NCBI GenBank assembly: GCA_035527715.1
Contig: DATKZY010000108.1
Location: 13,290-77,289 of the forward strand
DNA from: DSUN01 sp035527715
GTDB taxonomy: Bacteria > Planctomycetota > PUPC01 > DSUN01
Length of the DNA: 64,000 bases
Reading direction: 5' to 3'
Positions 33,690-41,988 of this stretch are shown here, piece by piece (the first letter of the stretch is position 1; the number at the start of each line of letters is the position of its first letter). Made by a program: the position numbers and the translations under genes. A model generated the notes under the pieces. It saw only the letters and a program-made list of their open reading frames with translations. It ran no database searches and was not told the DNA's origin.

Positions 33690-34284
33690 TCCCCTCCGTG
33701 CCCGGCTCGATCCTCAGCTCTACCCCGTAGGCTTCCTCGAACAGCCCTGCTTTGCGTCTTGCACCCCAGCATGCGTACCTCAGGTCGCCGCCTCCGCCGA
33801 TGCGCAACGTCCAGGCATGTTCGCCAGTGGACGTGACCTGGAGGTCGGTGACGGCGTCCTCGTGCAGGCGGTCGAGGCCGTCGGCGATACGGAGGATGGC
33901 GGCGAGGCGGGCCACCAACGCTTGCGCCGCGGGCGACAGAGCCGCGAGGTGCCCGTGCTTGGGCGATGGGTGGGCTTTCCTGTGGTAGCGGGCCACGTTG
34001 GCCACGACGAGGCGTTCGTCCGCATTCAGGGCAGGCAGGTCGGCCTGGAGGATGAGTTGGAGCGATGCCCTGTGGTGCCCCGACACGGCCACCGAAAGCC
34101 CGATGTCGTGCAGGAGCGCGGCGCACAGCAGCAGCTCGCGCTCGGGGCCGCCAAGCCCGTGGAGCGGCCGGAGCGCGTCGAAGAGCTGGCCGCAGAGGCG
34201 GCCGACCTGCTCGGCGTGCCGGAGCTCCTCCGGGTATCGCCCGGCAACCGCACGCGCACACCGGAGCTTCGGGGTGAGGTCCAT
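33679..34284 (-). CDS. HD-domain protein like the C-terminal domain of Ppx/GppA
   Basis: 201 residues from ATG with GAGGG upstream. HAEQVGRLCGQLFDALRPLH then LLLCAALLHDIGLSVAVSGH and HRASLQLILQADLPALNADE then NVARYHRKAHPS is the HD motif series of Ppx/GppA phosphatases, without the N-terminal ASKHA domains of those enzymes. The metal pair HD in ALLHDIG is intact, so hydrolysis of nucleotide or phosphate is possible. It lies 26 bp after the ROK kinase. The stop codon comes from repeat DNA, so the C-terminus (TEGKDG) is partly repeat-derived. Confidence 0.82.
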   Translation of the reverse strand: MDLTPKLRCARAVAGRYPEELRHAEQVGRLCGQLFDALRPLHGLGGPERELLLCAALLHDIGLSVAVSGHHRASLQLILQADLPALNADERLVVANVARYHRKAHPSPKHGHLAALSPAAQALVARLAAILRIADGLDRLHEDAVTDLQVTSTGEHAWTLRIGGGGDLRYACWGARRKAGLFEEAYGVELRIEPGTEGKDG

Positions 34285-34309
34285 CGAACCCTCGGGCGGG
34301 TGGGAGGGG

Positions 34310-35293
34310 CTACTCGCTGATGAGTTCCTGGGCCATGGCCACGGCGCCGAGGGCGACGGCGTCGTCGCCAAGCGCGGACCGCACGATCTCGCCGCCGCGC
34401 CGCGCCCCGGGCAAGGCATCGGAGGCAACGATCTTCTGCACGATCGGCACGACGAAGTCGCCGCACGCCTCCACCACGCCGCCGCCAAGCACGATGATGT
34501 CGGGGTCCACCAGGTGCCGCACCGTCAGGCACGCGTAGCCGAGGAACTGGGACGCCCGGCGCATGACCTCGGTGACGACAGGGTCCTTGGCCTTGAGGGC
34601 GCGCTTGAGGAGCTTGCTCTTGATCGGCCCCTTGGCCCCGCCGACGAGCTTGCGAAGCACCGTCCTGCGCCCGGCGGCCATGGCCTTGCGCAGCTCGCGC
34701 TCGATGGCGGAACGGCTGGCGACGGCCTCGAGGCAGCCGCGATTGCCGCAGCCGCACCGCGGGCCGCCCGGGAGCATGACGATGTGGCCGATCTCCCCAG
34801 CCGCCTCGCGGGCGCCGCGGACCAGTCGGTCCTCCACGATGACGCCACCGCCGATGCCGGTGCCGACGAAGATGCCCACCACGCTCGCCGCGCCCCGCGC
34901 CGCGCCGAGCCACTTCTCGCCCAGCGTGCCCAGGTTCACATCGTTGCCCACCGCAACGGGCACGTCGAAGCTCTTGCGGACCGCCGCTCGCACCGCCACG
35001 CCGGTGAGATTCATGTTGGGGGTCACGACCACCCGCCCGCGGTCGGGATCAACGACGCCCGGGATGGCGAGGCCGATGGCTGCCAGGTCGTCGGACTCGG
35101 CGTCGCCTTCGGCCAAGGCGCCCTTCATGGCGGCCAGGATGGCCTTCAGCGTGTCGCGCGGCGAGGCGCCGCGCGGCGTGTCGCAGCGTTCGCGGGCCAC
35201 GATCGTGCCGCACGGGCGGACCAGTGCTGCCAGGATCTTCGTGCCGCCGACGTCCACGCCGAGGTACAGCTTCTCCTTGCTTCTCTTCGTCAA
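34310..35293 (-). CDS. ROK-family sugar kinase
   Basis: 327 residues. LYLGVDVGGTKILAALV is the ATP-phosphate motif, IGLAIPGVVDPDRGRVVVTP and VAVGNDVNLGTLGE (catalytic Asp in GND), then GIGGGVIVEDRLVRGAREAA followed by GEIGH, and the zinc-binding CGCGNRGCLEAVAS. This is a complete glucokinase-type ROK enzyme; the phosphate donor could be ATP or polyphosphate. An insert of about 30 residues (RKLVGGAKGPIKSKLLKRAL) follows the zinc site. Neighbouring HD and CHAD genes on the same strand suggest, but do not prove, a polyphosphate link. Confidence 0.88.
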   Translation of the reverse strand: MTKRSKEKLYLGVDVGGTKILAALVRPCGTIVARERCDTPRGASPRDTLKAILAAMKGALAEGDAESDDLAAIGLAIPGVVDPDRGRVVVTPNMNLTGVAVRAAVRKSFDVPVAVGNDVNLGTLGEKWLGAARGAASVVGIFVGTGIGGGVIVEDRLVRGAREAAGEIGHIVMLPGGPRCGCGNRGCLEAVASRSAIERELRKAMAAGRRTVLRKLVGGAKGPIKSKLLKRALKAKDPVVTEVMRRASQFLGYACLTVRHLVDPDIIVLGGGVVEACGDFVVPIVQKIVASDALPGARRGGEIVRSALGDDAVALGAVAMAQELISE

Positions 35294-35335
35294 CGCGTTT
35301 CCCCTGTGTTGCGCGCCACCTTCCCGACGGCCCGG

Positions 35336-36847
35336 CTATCCGACGGCTTTCGCGGCCTTGCGGGGCGCCTTGTCCTTTGCGAACGCCTTCCAGGCGGCGG
35401 CCGCGTCGCCGAGGGCCTCTGCGCGCCAACGCTCCAGGAAGCCGATCAGCGAGCCGAGGGCCTGGGCAGCCAGCGGGTCGTCGGCCCGGGCGCGCCGCCT
35501 GGCAGCATACCGAATGATCCGCTCTCGGTATACGTCGGCGTCGTGGACCTCTCCCAGCGCATCCTGCATCGGGACCATCCGGCCGATGATCGCGTTCAGG
35601 CCATCGCGATAGAGGTCGGCGAAGAACTCCGCGGTGTAGCGAAGCCTCTTGCACTGGATGCGGAGGGCGTGTTGCTCCTCGGAGGAGGCTCTGGCGAGGT
35701 TGCGGCCGAGCTTCTTCGCCGCCTTCAGGCCCTTCAGGAGCACGCGGGGGGTATGGCGGGCCAGCGGCTCGTCGGCACCCCTGGGCACGGAGGCGAGGCC
35801 GCCCGGCACCACGCGCCCCGCGAGGACGGGACCGTAGCGGGCGTTGAACGCTGCGAACTCCTGCGATGCGAAGAGGGCGAGCAGCGCGCGGAAGTGGCGG
35901 CGCCGCTTCTGCCGCTCGGCTCGCAGCAGCGCACGGAGATACGGCCAGTGCTCCTGCGGCGCCCGGCCCGCATACTCGCGCAGAAAGACCAGCAGGACGT
36001 CGGAGTCGCGCACCTTGCCCAAGGCGTCGGCCAGCCGCTTCAGTTCCCCTCGCAGGGCCGGCACGAGGCCATCGAGCGCCTTGCGGAACACCTTGAGCGC
36101 GGCCCGCAGCCGCCGCAGCGCGACGCGAAGCTCGTGCACGTACTCGATGTCCTCGCCGTAGCTCAACCCGTAGACGCGCGAGCGGAAGGTCTGCCACTGG
36201 GTCTGGAGCACGTGCCGCGCCACGTCGGCAGCGGTCGGCTCCGGCGGCAGGGAACTGGTCGGCGGCCCCGTGCCCTCGTAGACCACCACGGCGCGGATCG
36301 GGCGGAGCATGGTGCTGTTCCAGGCCGCGAGCTTGGCTCGCGCCGCAGCCACCGTCTCTCGCACCGAGCCATTGCCCGAGACGAGCAGCTCGATGGCCAG
36401 GCCGTCGTCGAGCGCTGCCGCCACCGTCGCATCCTGCCTTCCCGCGCACGTCACGCCCTCGGCCAACCCCACGAGGGCGGCGATTCGCCGCGCGATCTCG
36501 TGTGGCACGGTCGCCCCCCCCGACGCCTCCTGGCCCTCGCCTGCCTGGGGCGCCACGGCGCTTACCACGATGTCCCGTTCCGTCGGCGTCAGTGCAGGCA
36601 TGCACTGGTGGAGAGCAGCGCCCAAGCTTTCCTTGAAACCCTCGCCGTCTGCCGCCGGCACGCCGACGCCACGAATGGCGGCGGCCAGCTCGACGAGCGG
36701 CCGAGCCGTCTTCGTCAGCCCATGCACGTGCTGGGTCTGCGCGAAGAGGCGCAGAGCGACAGTTGTCATGCGCAGGGCGGGAGCAGGCTCCGCGCCCAAC
36801 GTCTCGCACAAGCGGCTGGTGATCTGGTGGCTCAGTGGATCCGCCAT
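35336..36847 (-). CDS. CHAD-domain protein with an HD-like N-terminal half
   Basis: 503 residues from the ATG at 36847. The C-terminal 280 residues are a CHAD domain: YVHELRVALRRLRAALKVFR, LADALGKVRDSDVLLVFLRE, then HALRIQCKRLRYTAEFFADL (His at 393), LGEVHDADVYRERI. The conserved His and Arg/Lys residues line a basic channel that binds polyphosphate in known CHAD proteins. The N-terminal part (HVHGLTKTARPLVELAAAIR then GVGVP, ALTPTERDIVVSAVAP) follows the Ppx-type HD pattern, but the metal pair HD is replaced by RG in AAIRGVG. It is therefore probably a binding module only. Start alternatives upstream lie in the promoter area. Confidence 0.85.
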   Translation of the reverse strand: MADPLSHQITSRLCETLGAEPAPALRMTTVALRLFAQTQHVHGLTKTARPLVELAAAIRGVGVPAADGEGFKESLGAALHQCMPALTPTERDIVVSAVAPQAGEGQEASGGATVPHEIARRIAALVGLAEGVTCAGRQDATVAAALDDGLAIELLVSGNGSVRETVAAARAKLAAWNSTMLRPIRAVVVYEGTGPPTSSLPPEPTAADVARHVLQTQWQTFRSRVYGLSYGEDIEYVHELRVALRRLRAALKVFRKALDGLVPALRGELKRLADALGKVRDSDVLLVFLREYAGRAPQEHWPYLRALLRAERQKRRRHFRALLALFASQEFAAFNARYGPVLAGRVVPGGLASVPRGADEPLARHTPRVLLKGLKAAKKLGRNLARASSEEQHALRIQCKRLRYTAEFFADLYRDGLNAIIGRMVPMQDALGEVHDADVYRERIIRYAARRRARADDPLAAQALGSLIGFLERWRAEALGDAAAAWKAFAKDKAPRKAAKAVG

Positions 36848-36945
36848 GGTCCGGGTCTCTTCCTCACTTGGGGAGACCTGTATGGTAGCTCGCCATCGCC
36901 AAGGTGTCAACCCGCGTGTCACGATAATCTGCGCCCCGCTAGCCC

Positions 36946-36974
36946 TTGCGGTTCGCCTTCCGCCCGGCTACAAT
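36946..36974 (+). promoter_or_regulatory. Promoter of the SMP-30/HicAB/URO-D cluster
   Basis: TTGCGG (36946-36951), 17 bp, TACAAT (36969-36974), about 135 bp before the SMP-30 start. Confidence 0.5.
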
Positions 36975-37108
36975 ACCCAGGGCGTCGGCCCTGAGGCCGC
37001 TCACGGAACCCTGAGCAACCCCGAGGGCCGTCGAGGCAACGGATTGTACGCCGGCCGCCGAACCGCACGAGGCGCGCCCCATTGAGGCAACAAACGAAAG
37101 GAGACGTC

Positions 37109-37966
37109 ATGGAGCCTGAGCTCATCGCAGACTACCAGTGCGACTGCGGCGAGAATCCCCTCTGGCACCCGCAGGAGAAGCGCCTCTACTGGGAAGACAT
37201 CCCGAAGGGCCGCCTCTTCCGCTACGACCCCGCCACGGGCCACCACGAGATCTGCTACGAGGGCGACGTCGTCGGCGGCTTCACGTTCCAGGCCGACGGC
37301 GCGCTTCTGCTCTTCATGGCCAAGGGCGCTATCAAGTCGTGGCGCGACGGAAAGCTGGCCACGCTCTACGACTCGCTGCCCGACGAAGAGCGCAACCGTT
37401 TCAACGACGTGACCGCCGACCCGCAGGGAAGAGTCTTCTGCGGCACGATGTCGCCCCCCCACCGCCTTGGCAGGCTCTACCGCCTCGACACCGACGGCTC
37501 GATCCACCTCGTCGAGGAAGGCATCGGGGTGTCGAATGGCATGGGCTTCACCCTCGACCGCAAGCGGATGTACCACACCGACACGCGCACCCGCTCCATC
37601 TACCTCTACGACTACGATGAGGCCACGGGCGCGCTCGCCAACCGCCGCGTGTGGCTCAAGGTGCCCGAGGGCCAGGGCGGCCCCGACGGCATGACCGTGG
37701 ACGCCGAGGGCCATGTGTGGGACGCGCGTTGGGACGGCGGCGTCCTCGTCCGCCTCGCCCCCGACGGCACCGAGGTGCTGCGCATCCCCTTCCCTGCCCG
37801 CAAGGTATCGAGCGTCGTTTTCGGCGGCGACGACTACAGCGACATCTACGTCACCACGGCGGGCGGCGGCAACAAGGCCACGGATGGCCAGGGCGCCGGC
37901 GCCCTCTTCCGCCTCCGCCTCGGCATCCGCGGCCTCCCCGAGTTCCCGTCCCGCATCCGCCTCTGA
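37109..37966 (+). CDS. SMP-30/gluconolactonase-family lactonase
   Basis: 285 residues, ATG with AAAGGAG 6 nt upstream. CGENPLWHPQEKRLYWEDIP gives the first metal Glu and the WxD/E propeller turn; RFNDVTADPQGRVFCGTMSP gives the Asn of the metal site; VSNGMGFTLDRKRMYHTDTR and GGPDGMTVDAEGHVWDARWD hold the second Asn and the Asp. This is a complete six-blade propeller of the regucalcin/gluconolactonase group; the substrate is a sugar lactone. No signal peptide. The HicA-like gene starts 24 bp after its end. Confidence 0.9.
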   Translation: MEPELIADYQCDCGENPLWHPQEKRLYWEDIPKGRLFRYDPATGHHEICYEGDVVGGFTFQADGALLLFMAKGAIKSWRDGKLATLYDSLPDEERNRFNDVTADPQGRVFCGTMSPPHRLGRLYRLDTDGSIHLVEEGIGVSNGMGFTLDRKRMYHTDTRTRSIYLYDYDEATGALANRRVWLKVPEGQGGPDGMTVDAEGHVWDARWDGGVLVRLAPDGTEVLRIPFPARKVSSVVFGGDDYSDIYVTTAGGGNKATDGQGAGALFRLRLGIRGLPEFPSRIRL

Positions 37967-37989
37967 GGTTCCCAACAAGGACCCCCGCG

Positions 37990-38247
37990 ATGAACCGCAG
38001 GAGACTGCTCTTCAGATTGAGCCAGGGCCACTTGAAAAACGTGGCGTTCTCCGACATAATCAGCTTGGCGGAAGGCTTCGGCTTCCGCTTCTCGCGACGG
38101 GGCGGGAGCCACCACATCTACGTTCACCCGGAGGTACCGGAGTTGGTGAACCTCCAAGATGTTCGCGGCGAGGCCAAGCCTTACCAGATTCGCCAGCTTC
38201 TCCGCCTCGTCGAACGCTACGACCTTCGCCTGGAGGACCAGCCGTGA
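37990..38247 (+). CDS. HicA-family toxin-like protein
   Basis: 85 residues. A helix then AFSDIISLAEGFGFRFSRRG followed by GSHHIYVHPEVPELVNLQDV matches the HicA fold (dsRBD-like), with the catalytic His in GSHHIYVHP. ending in GEAKPYQIRQLLRLVERYDL. HicA toxins are mRNA interferases. It overlaps the next gene by 4 bp (GTGA) in the normal hicA-hicB order, with the toxin first. The N-terminal extension MNRRRLLFRLSQGHLKN is slightly longer than minimal HicA proteins. Confidence 0.85.
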   Translation: MNRRRLLFRLSQGHLKNVAFSDIISLAEGFGFRFSRRGGSHHIYVHPEVPELVNLQDVRGEAKPYQIRQLLRLVERYDLRLEDQP

Positions 38248-38465
38248 GCGACTACCACATAAACATATTCTACAGCGACGAGGACGGCGGCTACATCGCG
38301 GACATCCCTGACCTTGATGCCTGCTCGGCCTTCGGGCAAACCCCGGAGCAGGCCCTCGCCGAAGTGGAACTCGCCAAGGAAGCCTGGTTGGAAGCCGCCC
38401 GGAAGGAGAGCAAGCCTATCCCGCGTCCGCGGTATCGTCCCCTCATCTACCAGGCCGCTCGGTAG
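38244..38465 (+). CDS. HicB-family antitoxin-like protein
   Basis: 73 residues from GTG with GGAGG 7 nt upstream. SDYHINIFYSDEDGGYIADI then PDLDACSAFGQTPEQALAEV is the HicB partial RNase-H fold (Y-I-A-D-I-P-D-L-x-x-C-x-x-x-G). The C-terminal DNA-binding helix of long HicB forms is absent; it ends at PRYRPLIYQAAR. It should neutralise HicA by contact alone, with weak or no autorepression. Confidence 0.87.
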   Translation: MSDYHINIFYSDEDGGYIADIPDLDACSAFGQTPEQALAEVELAKEAWLEAARKESKPIPRPRYRPLIYQAAR

Positions 38466-38489
38466 GCTCGAGCCCGACTGCGCGTCACA

Positions 38490-39632
38490 ATGATCTGGAC
38501 CCCCAAGCAGCGAATGCTCAATGCCTATCGCGGCGTGTTCAGCGACCGGGTGGCCGTGGCGCCTGAGTTCTGGTACTACTACCCCGCCAAACTCCTCGGC
38601 GTGGACATGATTCACTTCGAGCGCGAGGTGCCGTTCCACCAGGCGCTGAAGACCACGTTCGAGCGATTCGAGTGCGAGGGCTGGGGCGTCGCGGGCGTCG
38701 GCGCGCCAAACGACCAGGTCGAATGGAAGTCGCAGGATAAGTGGCTAGACGAGGACACGCTGGAGGTGCGGACGACGATCACGACGCCGCTCGGCGAGCT
38801 GACCTCGGCCCGCCGCCTCTCGCGCGACGAGCCGAGCTGGACCCTCGAAAGCCCCGTGAAAGACCTCGCCCGCGACTTGCCCGCCTGGGAACTCGTCGCC
38901 CTCGGCGGCGACCCCGACCATCCCGACGTGAGCGGCCTCGTGAAGGCGTGGAACGAGGTCGGCGACGCCTATCTCCTCGAAGCTTGGCTCTGCGTCCCCT
39001 TCTTCGACTTCTACGGCGGCGGACGCCACGGCGGCTTCAACGCCGCCGTCTACGACTTCCTGGACCCCGACCTCCAGCCCACCCTCGAGTGCCTCCGCGA
39101 GCGCTACACCGACCACGTCGTCCGCACGGCCCGCGCCATCTGCACGCAAACGCCCGTCGAGAGCCTCTGCATCGGCTGCACGTGGAGCAACAACTCGCTC
39201 CTCGGCCCCAGGCTCTGGCGGCAGTGGGACAAGCCGGTGATCAAGGCCGCCGCCGACGAGGTGCACCGCCACGGACGCCTCCTCCACGTCCACTTCCACG
39301 GCCGCTGCATGGAGACCGTAGCCGACTTCGCCGAGCTGGGCATTGACTGCGTGTGCCCCTTCGAGCGCCCGCCCGGCGGCGACGTGGCTGGCCTCGATGG
39401 CCTGAAGCAGGTCGCCAAGCTCCTCAAAGGCCGCACGACCATGAACGGCAACGTCCACACCGTCGAGACCCTCATCCGCGGCACCCCCGACGACGTCCGC
39501 CGCGAGGTGCGGGAAATCCTCGAAGCCTTCCGCGGCAACCCCCGCGTCATCGTCGGCACGGGCGACCAGGTCGGCCGCGAAACCCCCGAGGCCAACCTCC
39601 ACGCCATGATCGCCGCGGTCCGCCGCGGCTGA
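38490..39632 (+). CDS. Second URO-D-superfamily protein
   Basis: 380 residues. MIWTPKQRMLNAYRGVFSDR opens the URO-D-type barrel. LYHxH-type residues occur in HRHGRLLHVHFHGRCMETVA and the final GNVHTVETLIRGTPDDVRRE. The HxCG motif of the methyltransferase subgroup is replaced by HFHGR, so the metal site differs from the URO-D protein at 30895. It is only distantly similar to that paralogue. Cytosolic; the function is probably small-molecule lyase or methyltransfer but cannot be named. Separated from the HicB gene by 24 bp. Confidence 0.75.
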   Translation: MIWTPKQRMLNAYRGVFSDRVAVAPEFWYYYPAKLLGVDMIHFEREVPFHQALKTTFERFECEGWGVAGVGAPNDQVEWKSQDKWLDEDTLEVRTTITTPLGELTSARRLSRDEPSWTLESPVKDLARDLPAWELVALGGDPDHPDVSGLVKAWNEVGDAYLLEAWLCVPFFDFYGGGRHGGFNAAVYDFLDPDLQPTLECLRERYTDHVVRTARAICTQTPVESLCIGCTWSNNSLLGPRLWRQWDKPVIKAAADEVHRHGRLLHVHFHGRCMETVADFAELGIDCVCPFERPPGGDVAGLDGLKQVAKLLKGRTTMNGNVHTVETLIRGTPDDVRREVREILEAFRGNPRVIVGTGDQVGRETPEANLHAMIAAVRRG

Positions 39633-39657
39633 ACCCGCGCCCCCTCTCCCATGTGCT

Positions 39658-39830
39658 CTCACGTGCACAGCCTACAGGCCGCCAATCCCCCCGCCCCTGG
39701 AATTGGCACCCTGTAGGTGCCTGACCCATCTGCGTAAGGCTATGTCAGTGCGGCACGTATGGCTTTCAACGAGCGGCTGCGCCCCCGCGACAGGGTGCCA
39801 ACAGGTTACAGGCGGCCAATCTCCCCGCCC
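39658..39830. repeat. Two related CAGGCNGCCAATC repeats
   Basis: TACAGGCCGCCAATCCCCCC (39670 area) and TACAGGCGGCCAATCTCCCC (39807 area) with similar flanks (CAACAGGTTACAG, CAGCCTACAGG, CACCCTGTAGGTGC). The first forms a dyad with CCTGTAGGTGC. The gap 39633-39842 holds nothing else. Confidence 0.55.
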
Positions 39831-39842
39831 CCGGATCTGCCG

Positions 39843-40448
39843 CTAAGTGTCGGGTGGATCCGAAGGCTCTGCCGACCGCTCCCCTGAGTCCAGGGCTCTT
39901 AGCCGTCCGGCGTAGATGGCGCTCAGAAGCAGGACGACTAGAATGATCACTAGCAGGCCTGCCCAAAAAGCAAAGCCTGCCGGGTTGTCTCTGATGGTGC
40001 CGTACGGCCACTCGATGGGTGTGCGCCCACTTGTGAGCACGGCTCGCCAGCGTTCCGGCACCGTAATGCCCAACTTCTCTCTGACTTCCGATGGAGTCTG
40101 CGCCGCCGACCAGTTCCCAACGAAGAACGCGATAGGGAAGAGGAGCATCGCCAGCATGATTTGCAGCACGCTCAGACAACGTAGCCTCGTGCGGTTACGC
40201 ATCCAACCGACGGCCTTCCTGGAGGCCCGCGCTTCCGCTACGAGCACCCGTACCCAATGGGTGAGCGCAATCGCCACGATCACCGCTCCGCAGACGATCA
40301 GGAACAGCAACTCCGCATCCAATCGAACTGCGTCCTCGGCTGTCGGCTCAGTGTCCCCAAAGCTCCCCGGGAGTAATTCGGGGGACGGAGTCGATGCGGG
40401 CCAGTCTAGCCATGGCGGCATGCTATTCCGCGCGCTCCGTGCTGTCAA
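39843..40448 (-). CDS. Membrane protein of unknown function
   Basis: 201 residues. Three membrane segments: LLFLIVCGAVIVAIALTHWV (about 47-66), CLSVLQIMLAMLLFPIAFFV (about 90-109), and AGFAFWAGLLVIILVVLLLS (about 158-177). Between the last two lies a soluble loop with TPSEVREKLGITVPERWRAV. An internal ATG at 40421 is the alternative start. No family motif; low GC relative to neighbours. Lone gene on the minus strand between two plus-strand units. Confidence 0.6.
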   Translation of the reverse strand: MTARSARNSMPPWLDWPASTPSPELLPGSFGDTEPTAEDAVRLDAELLFLIVCGAVIVAIALTHWVRVLVAEARASRKAVGWMRNRTRLRCLSVLQIMLAMLLFPIAFFVGNWSAAQTPSEVREKLGITVPERWRAVLTSGRTPIEWPYGTIRDNPAGFAFWAGLLVIILVVLLLSAIYAGRLRALDSGERSAEPSDPPDT

Positions 40449-40531
40449 GGGTGTTGCTCAGACTCTGTCGGCTGTTGCGCGGACCTCCCGCATCACGTAG
40501 AATCCCCGCTGGCGAGGCGAGGAGTGGCGGA

Positions 40532-41470
40532 ATGCAGCTATGGGTCTGGCGGCACATTCGCGTCGAGCTGCCCGAGGACTGGGAGATGCTTCAGTTCTCG
40601 CGGAACCCGCAGGCCGGGCGGTGCGCCTGGGCCGACCGGTACCGGTTCCGCGCCGAGCTGAGCTGGCAGGCACTGAGCGGGCCGCCGGACCTCGCTCGCC
40701 TGGCCTCCGACTACCTGGCGAAGCTGCGGCTCGACGGCACGATGCCCGATGCGGCGCCCGTGCAGTCGGGCGACTGGCGCGGGCCGCGCGGACACGAGGA
40801 CGGCCTGCTGACCTCCCGGCTCAGCCGCCACCTGGCCGAGGAAGGCTGCCTCGTCGAGCTTGTGCTCCTGTGGCCCGACGGCCTCGATCCGCAACGCGAG
40901 GGGAGCATCCTCGCCAGCATCCGCTCGGAGTCCCCGTGGCCCCACGGGCTGCGGCGATGGCGCGCCTTCGGCCTCGACGCCCTTGCGTCGGGCGGCCTCG
41001 ATCTGGTTGAATGTAAGGCCGAGCCCGCGCTGGCACAGTTGGCCTTCCGCGACGCGCGCGCGACGCGCGAGGAGACGTTTCAGCGCCTCGGGATGGTGCC
41101 CGAATGGCTCGACGGCTCGGTGCGCGACTGGCTCGTGCGCCAGGTGCCCCGCGACCTGCGGGCAGAAAAGGGGACATTCACCTTTTCGCCCCCTTGGGGC
41201 GCCAAAGGCTACTGCGCAGAAAAGGAGAATGTCCCCTTTTCTGCCCGCGAGGAGCGCGCCGAGGCAAGTGGCCACCAGGTGGAGACGGTCGAGGGCCTGC
41301 GCCGGGGCGGCCTCCTTCGCAGGCCGGTCCACCACGCAGCCGCGGCTTGGCTGTGCCCATCCGATGGCCGCCTCTACTGCGTGGGCATCAGCGGACCCGA
41401 CGGCGCCGACAGCAAGGGCCTGGCAGGGACGAGGCTGTCCTGCTGCGAAGGGATGACGCGGCGTGACTGA
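40532..41470 (+). CDS. Unknown protein paired with a PqqD-like protein
   Basis: 312 residues, ATG with AGGAG 8 nt upstream. WVWRHIRVELPEDWEMLQFS, then RCAWADRYRFRAELSWQAL and GLLTSRLSRHLAEEGCLVEL suggest a DcrB/PsbP-like or similar alpha-beta fold in the first 130 residues; FGLDALASGGLDLVECKAEP and QRLGMVPEWLDGSVRDWLVR follow. Residues about 210-239 (AEKGTFTFSPPWGAKGY and CAEKENVPFSA) are the product of a palindromic repeat inserted in frame. The stop overlaps the PqqD-like gene by 8 bp, so the two proteins are made together. Function unknown. Confidence 0.6.
   Translation: MQLWVWRHIRVELPEDWEMLQFSRNPQAGRCAWADRYRFRAELSWQALSGPPDLARLASDYLAKLRLDGTMPDAAPVQSGDWRGPRGHEDGLLTSRLSRHLAEEGCLVELVLLWPDGLDPQREGSILASIRSESPWPHGLRRWRAFGLDALASGGLDLVECKAEPALAQLAFRDARATREETFQRLGMVPEWLDGSVRDWLVRQVPRDLRAEKGTFTFSPPWGAKGYCAEKENVPFSAREERAEASGHQVETVEGLRRGGLLRRPVHHAAAAWLCPSDGRLYCVGISGPDGADSKGLAGTRLSCCEGMTRRD
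41158..41248. repeat. Palindromic element inside the coding sequence at 40532
   Basis: Perfect 22-bp inverted arms at 41158-41179 (ending AGAAAAGGGGACATTC) and 41227-41248 (beginning GAATGTCCCCTTTTCT) enclose 47 bp. The element adds an in-frame block of about 30 codons. Arms identical in length and sequence indicate recent arrival or strong structural constraint. Confidence 0.9.
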
Positions 41471-41837
41471 GAGGCACTCGTGGCGCAGGATGCTGGAGGC
41501 GCGACCGGTCCGCAACGCGGCGGCGGACACCGTTCGCGAGCCATCGGGCGACCTGGGCATCGCGGTGAAGAGGAAGCGGCCACGGTGGCACGTGCCGCCG
41601 CTCTCCTGGGTCGTGTCGCTCAAGCCGACCCGCACGGTGCGGCTGGACAGGGTGGGCTCGCAGGTCTGGGGGCTGTGCGACGGGGAGCGAACCGTCGAGG
41701 CCATCGTGGATGCCTTTGCCGCCGAGCACCGCCTGAGCTTCCACGAGGCCCGCGTGGCCGTAACGGGCTATCTGAGCCAACTCGTCCAGCGCGGCGCCCT
41801 GGCGATTTCGATACCATCGCGTAACGTGTCATCCTGA
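41463..41837 (+). CDS. PqqD-like protein
   Basis: 124 residues from a GTG that overlaps the upstream gene. After a basic N-terminus, VVSLKPTRTVRLDRVGSQVW then GLCDGERTVEAIVDAFAAEH and VTGYLSQLVQRGALAI is the PqqD fold (winged-helix-like peptide-binding module). PqqD proteins and domains deliver leader peptides to radical SAM or other modifying enzymes. No PqqE-like enzyme is adjacent; the radical SAM at 62766 is of another type. The stop codon is inside the left arm of the repeat at 41827, so the last residues (SRNVSS) may be repeat-derived. Confidence 0.82.
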   Translation: MTERHSWRRMLEARPVRNAAADTVREPSGDLGIAVKRKRPRWHVPPLSWVVSLKPTRTVRLDRVGSQVWGLCDGERTVEAIVDAFAAEHRLSFHEARVAVTGYLSQLVQRGALAISIPSRNVSS

Positions 41838-41952
41838 GCGAAGCGAAGGATCTCTCGAGGCGGTAGACGACGATGACAGCGCTGTCGGCTGTTCCCAGGA
41901 CAGACTCCTGTGAGAGATTCTTCGCGTCGCTTCGCTATGCTCAGAATGACAA
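41827..41952. repeat. TGTCATCCTGAGCGAAGCG dyad element
   Basis: Left arm TGTCATCCTGAGCGAAGCGA (41827-41857), right arm reading GAGAGATTCTTCGCGTCGCT then ATGCTCAGAATGACA (41911-41952). This is a widely seen intergenic repeat type in uncultured bacteria; a shorter relative is at 27518-27555. It supplies the stop of the PqqD-like gene and lies directly upstream of the transport operon. Confidence 0.8.
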
Positions 41953-41988
41953 TTGTCGGCGCGCGGTGCCTTCGGCGGGGGATTCGGA

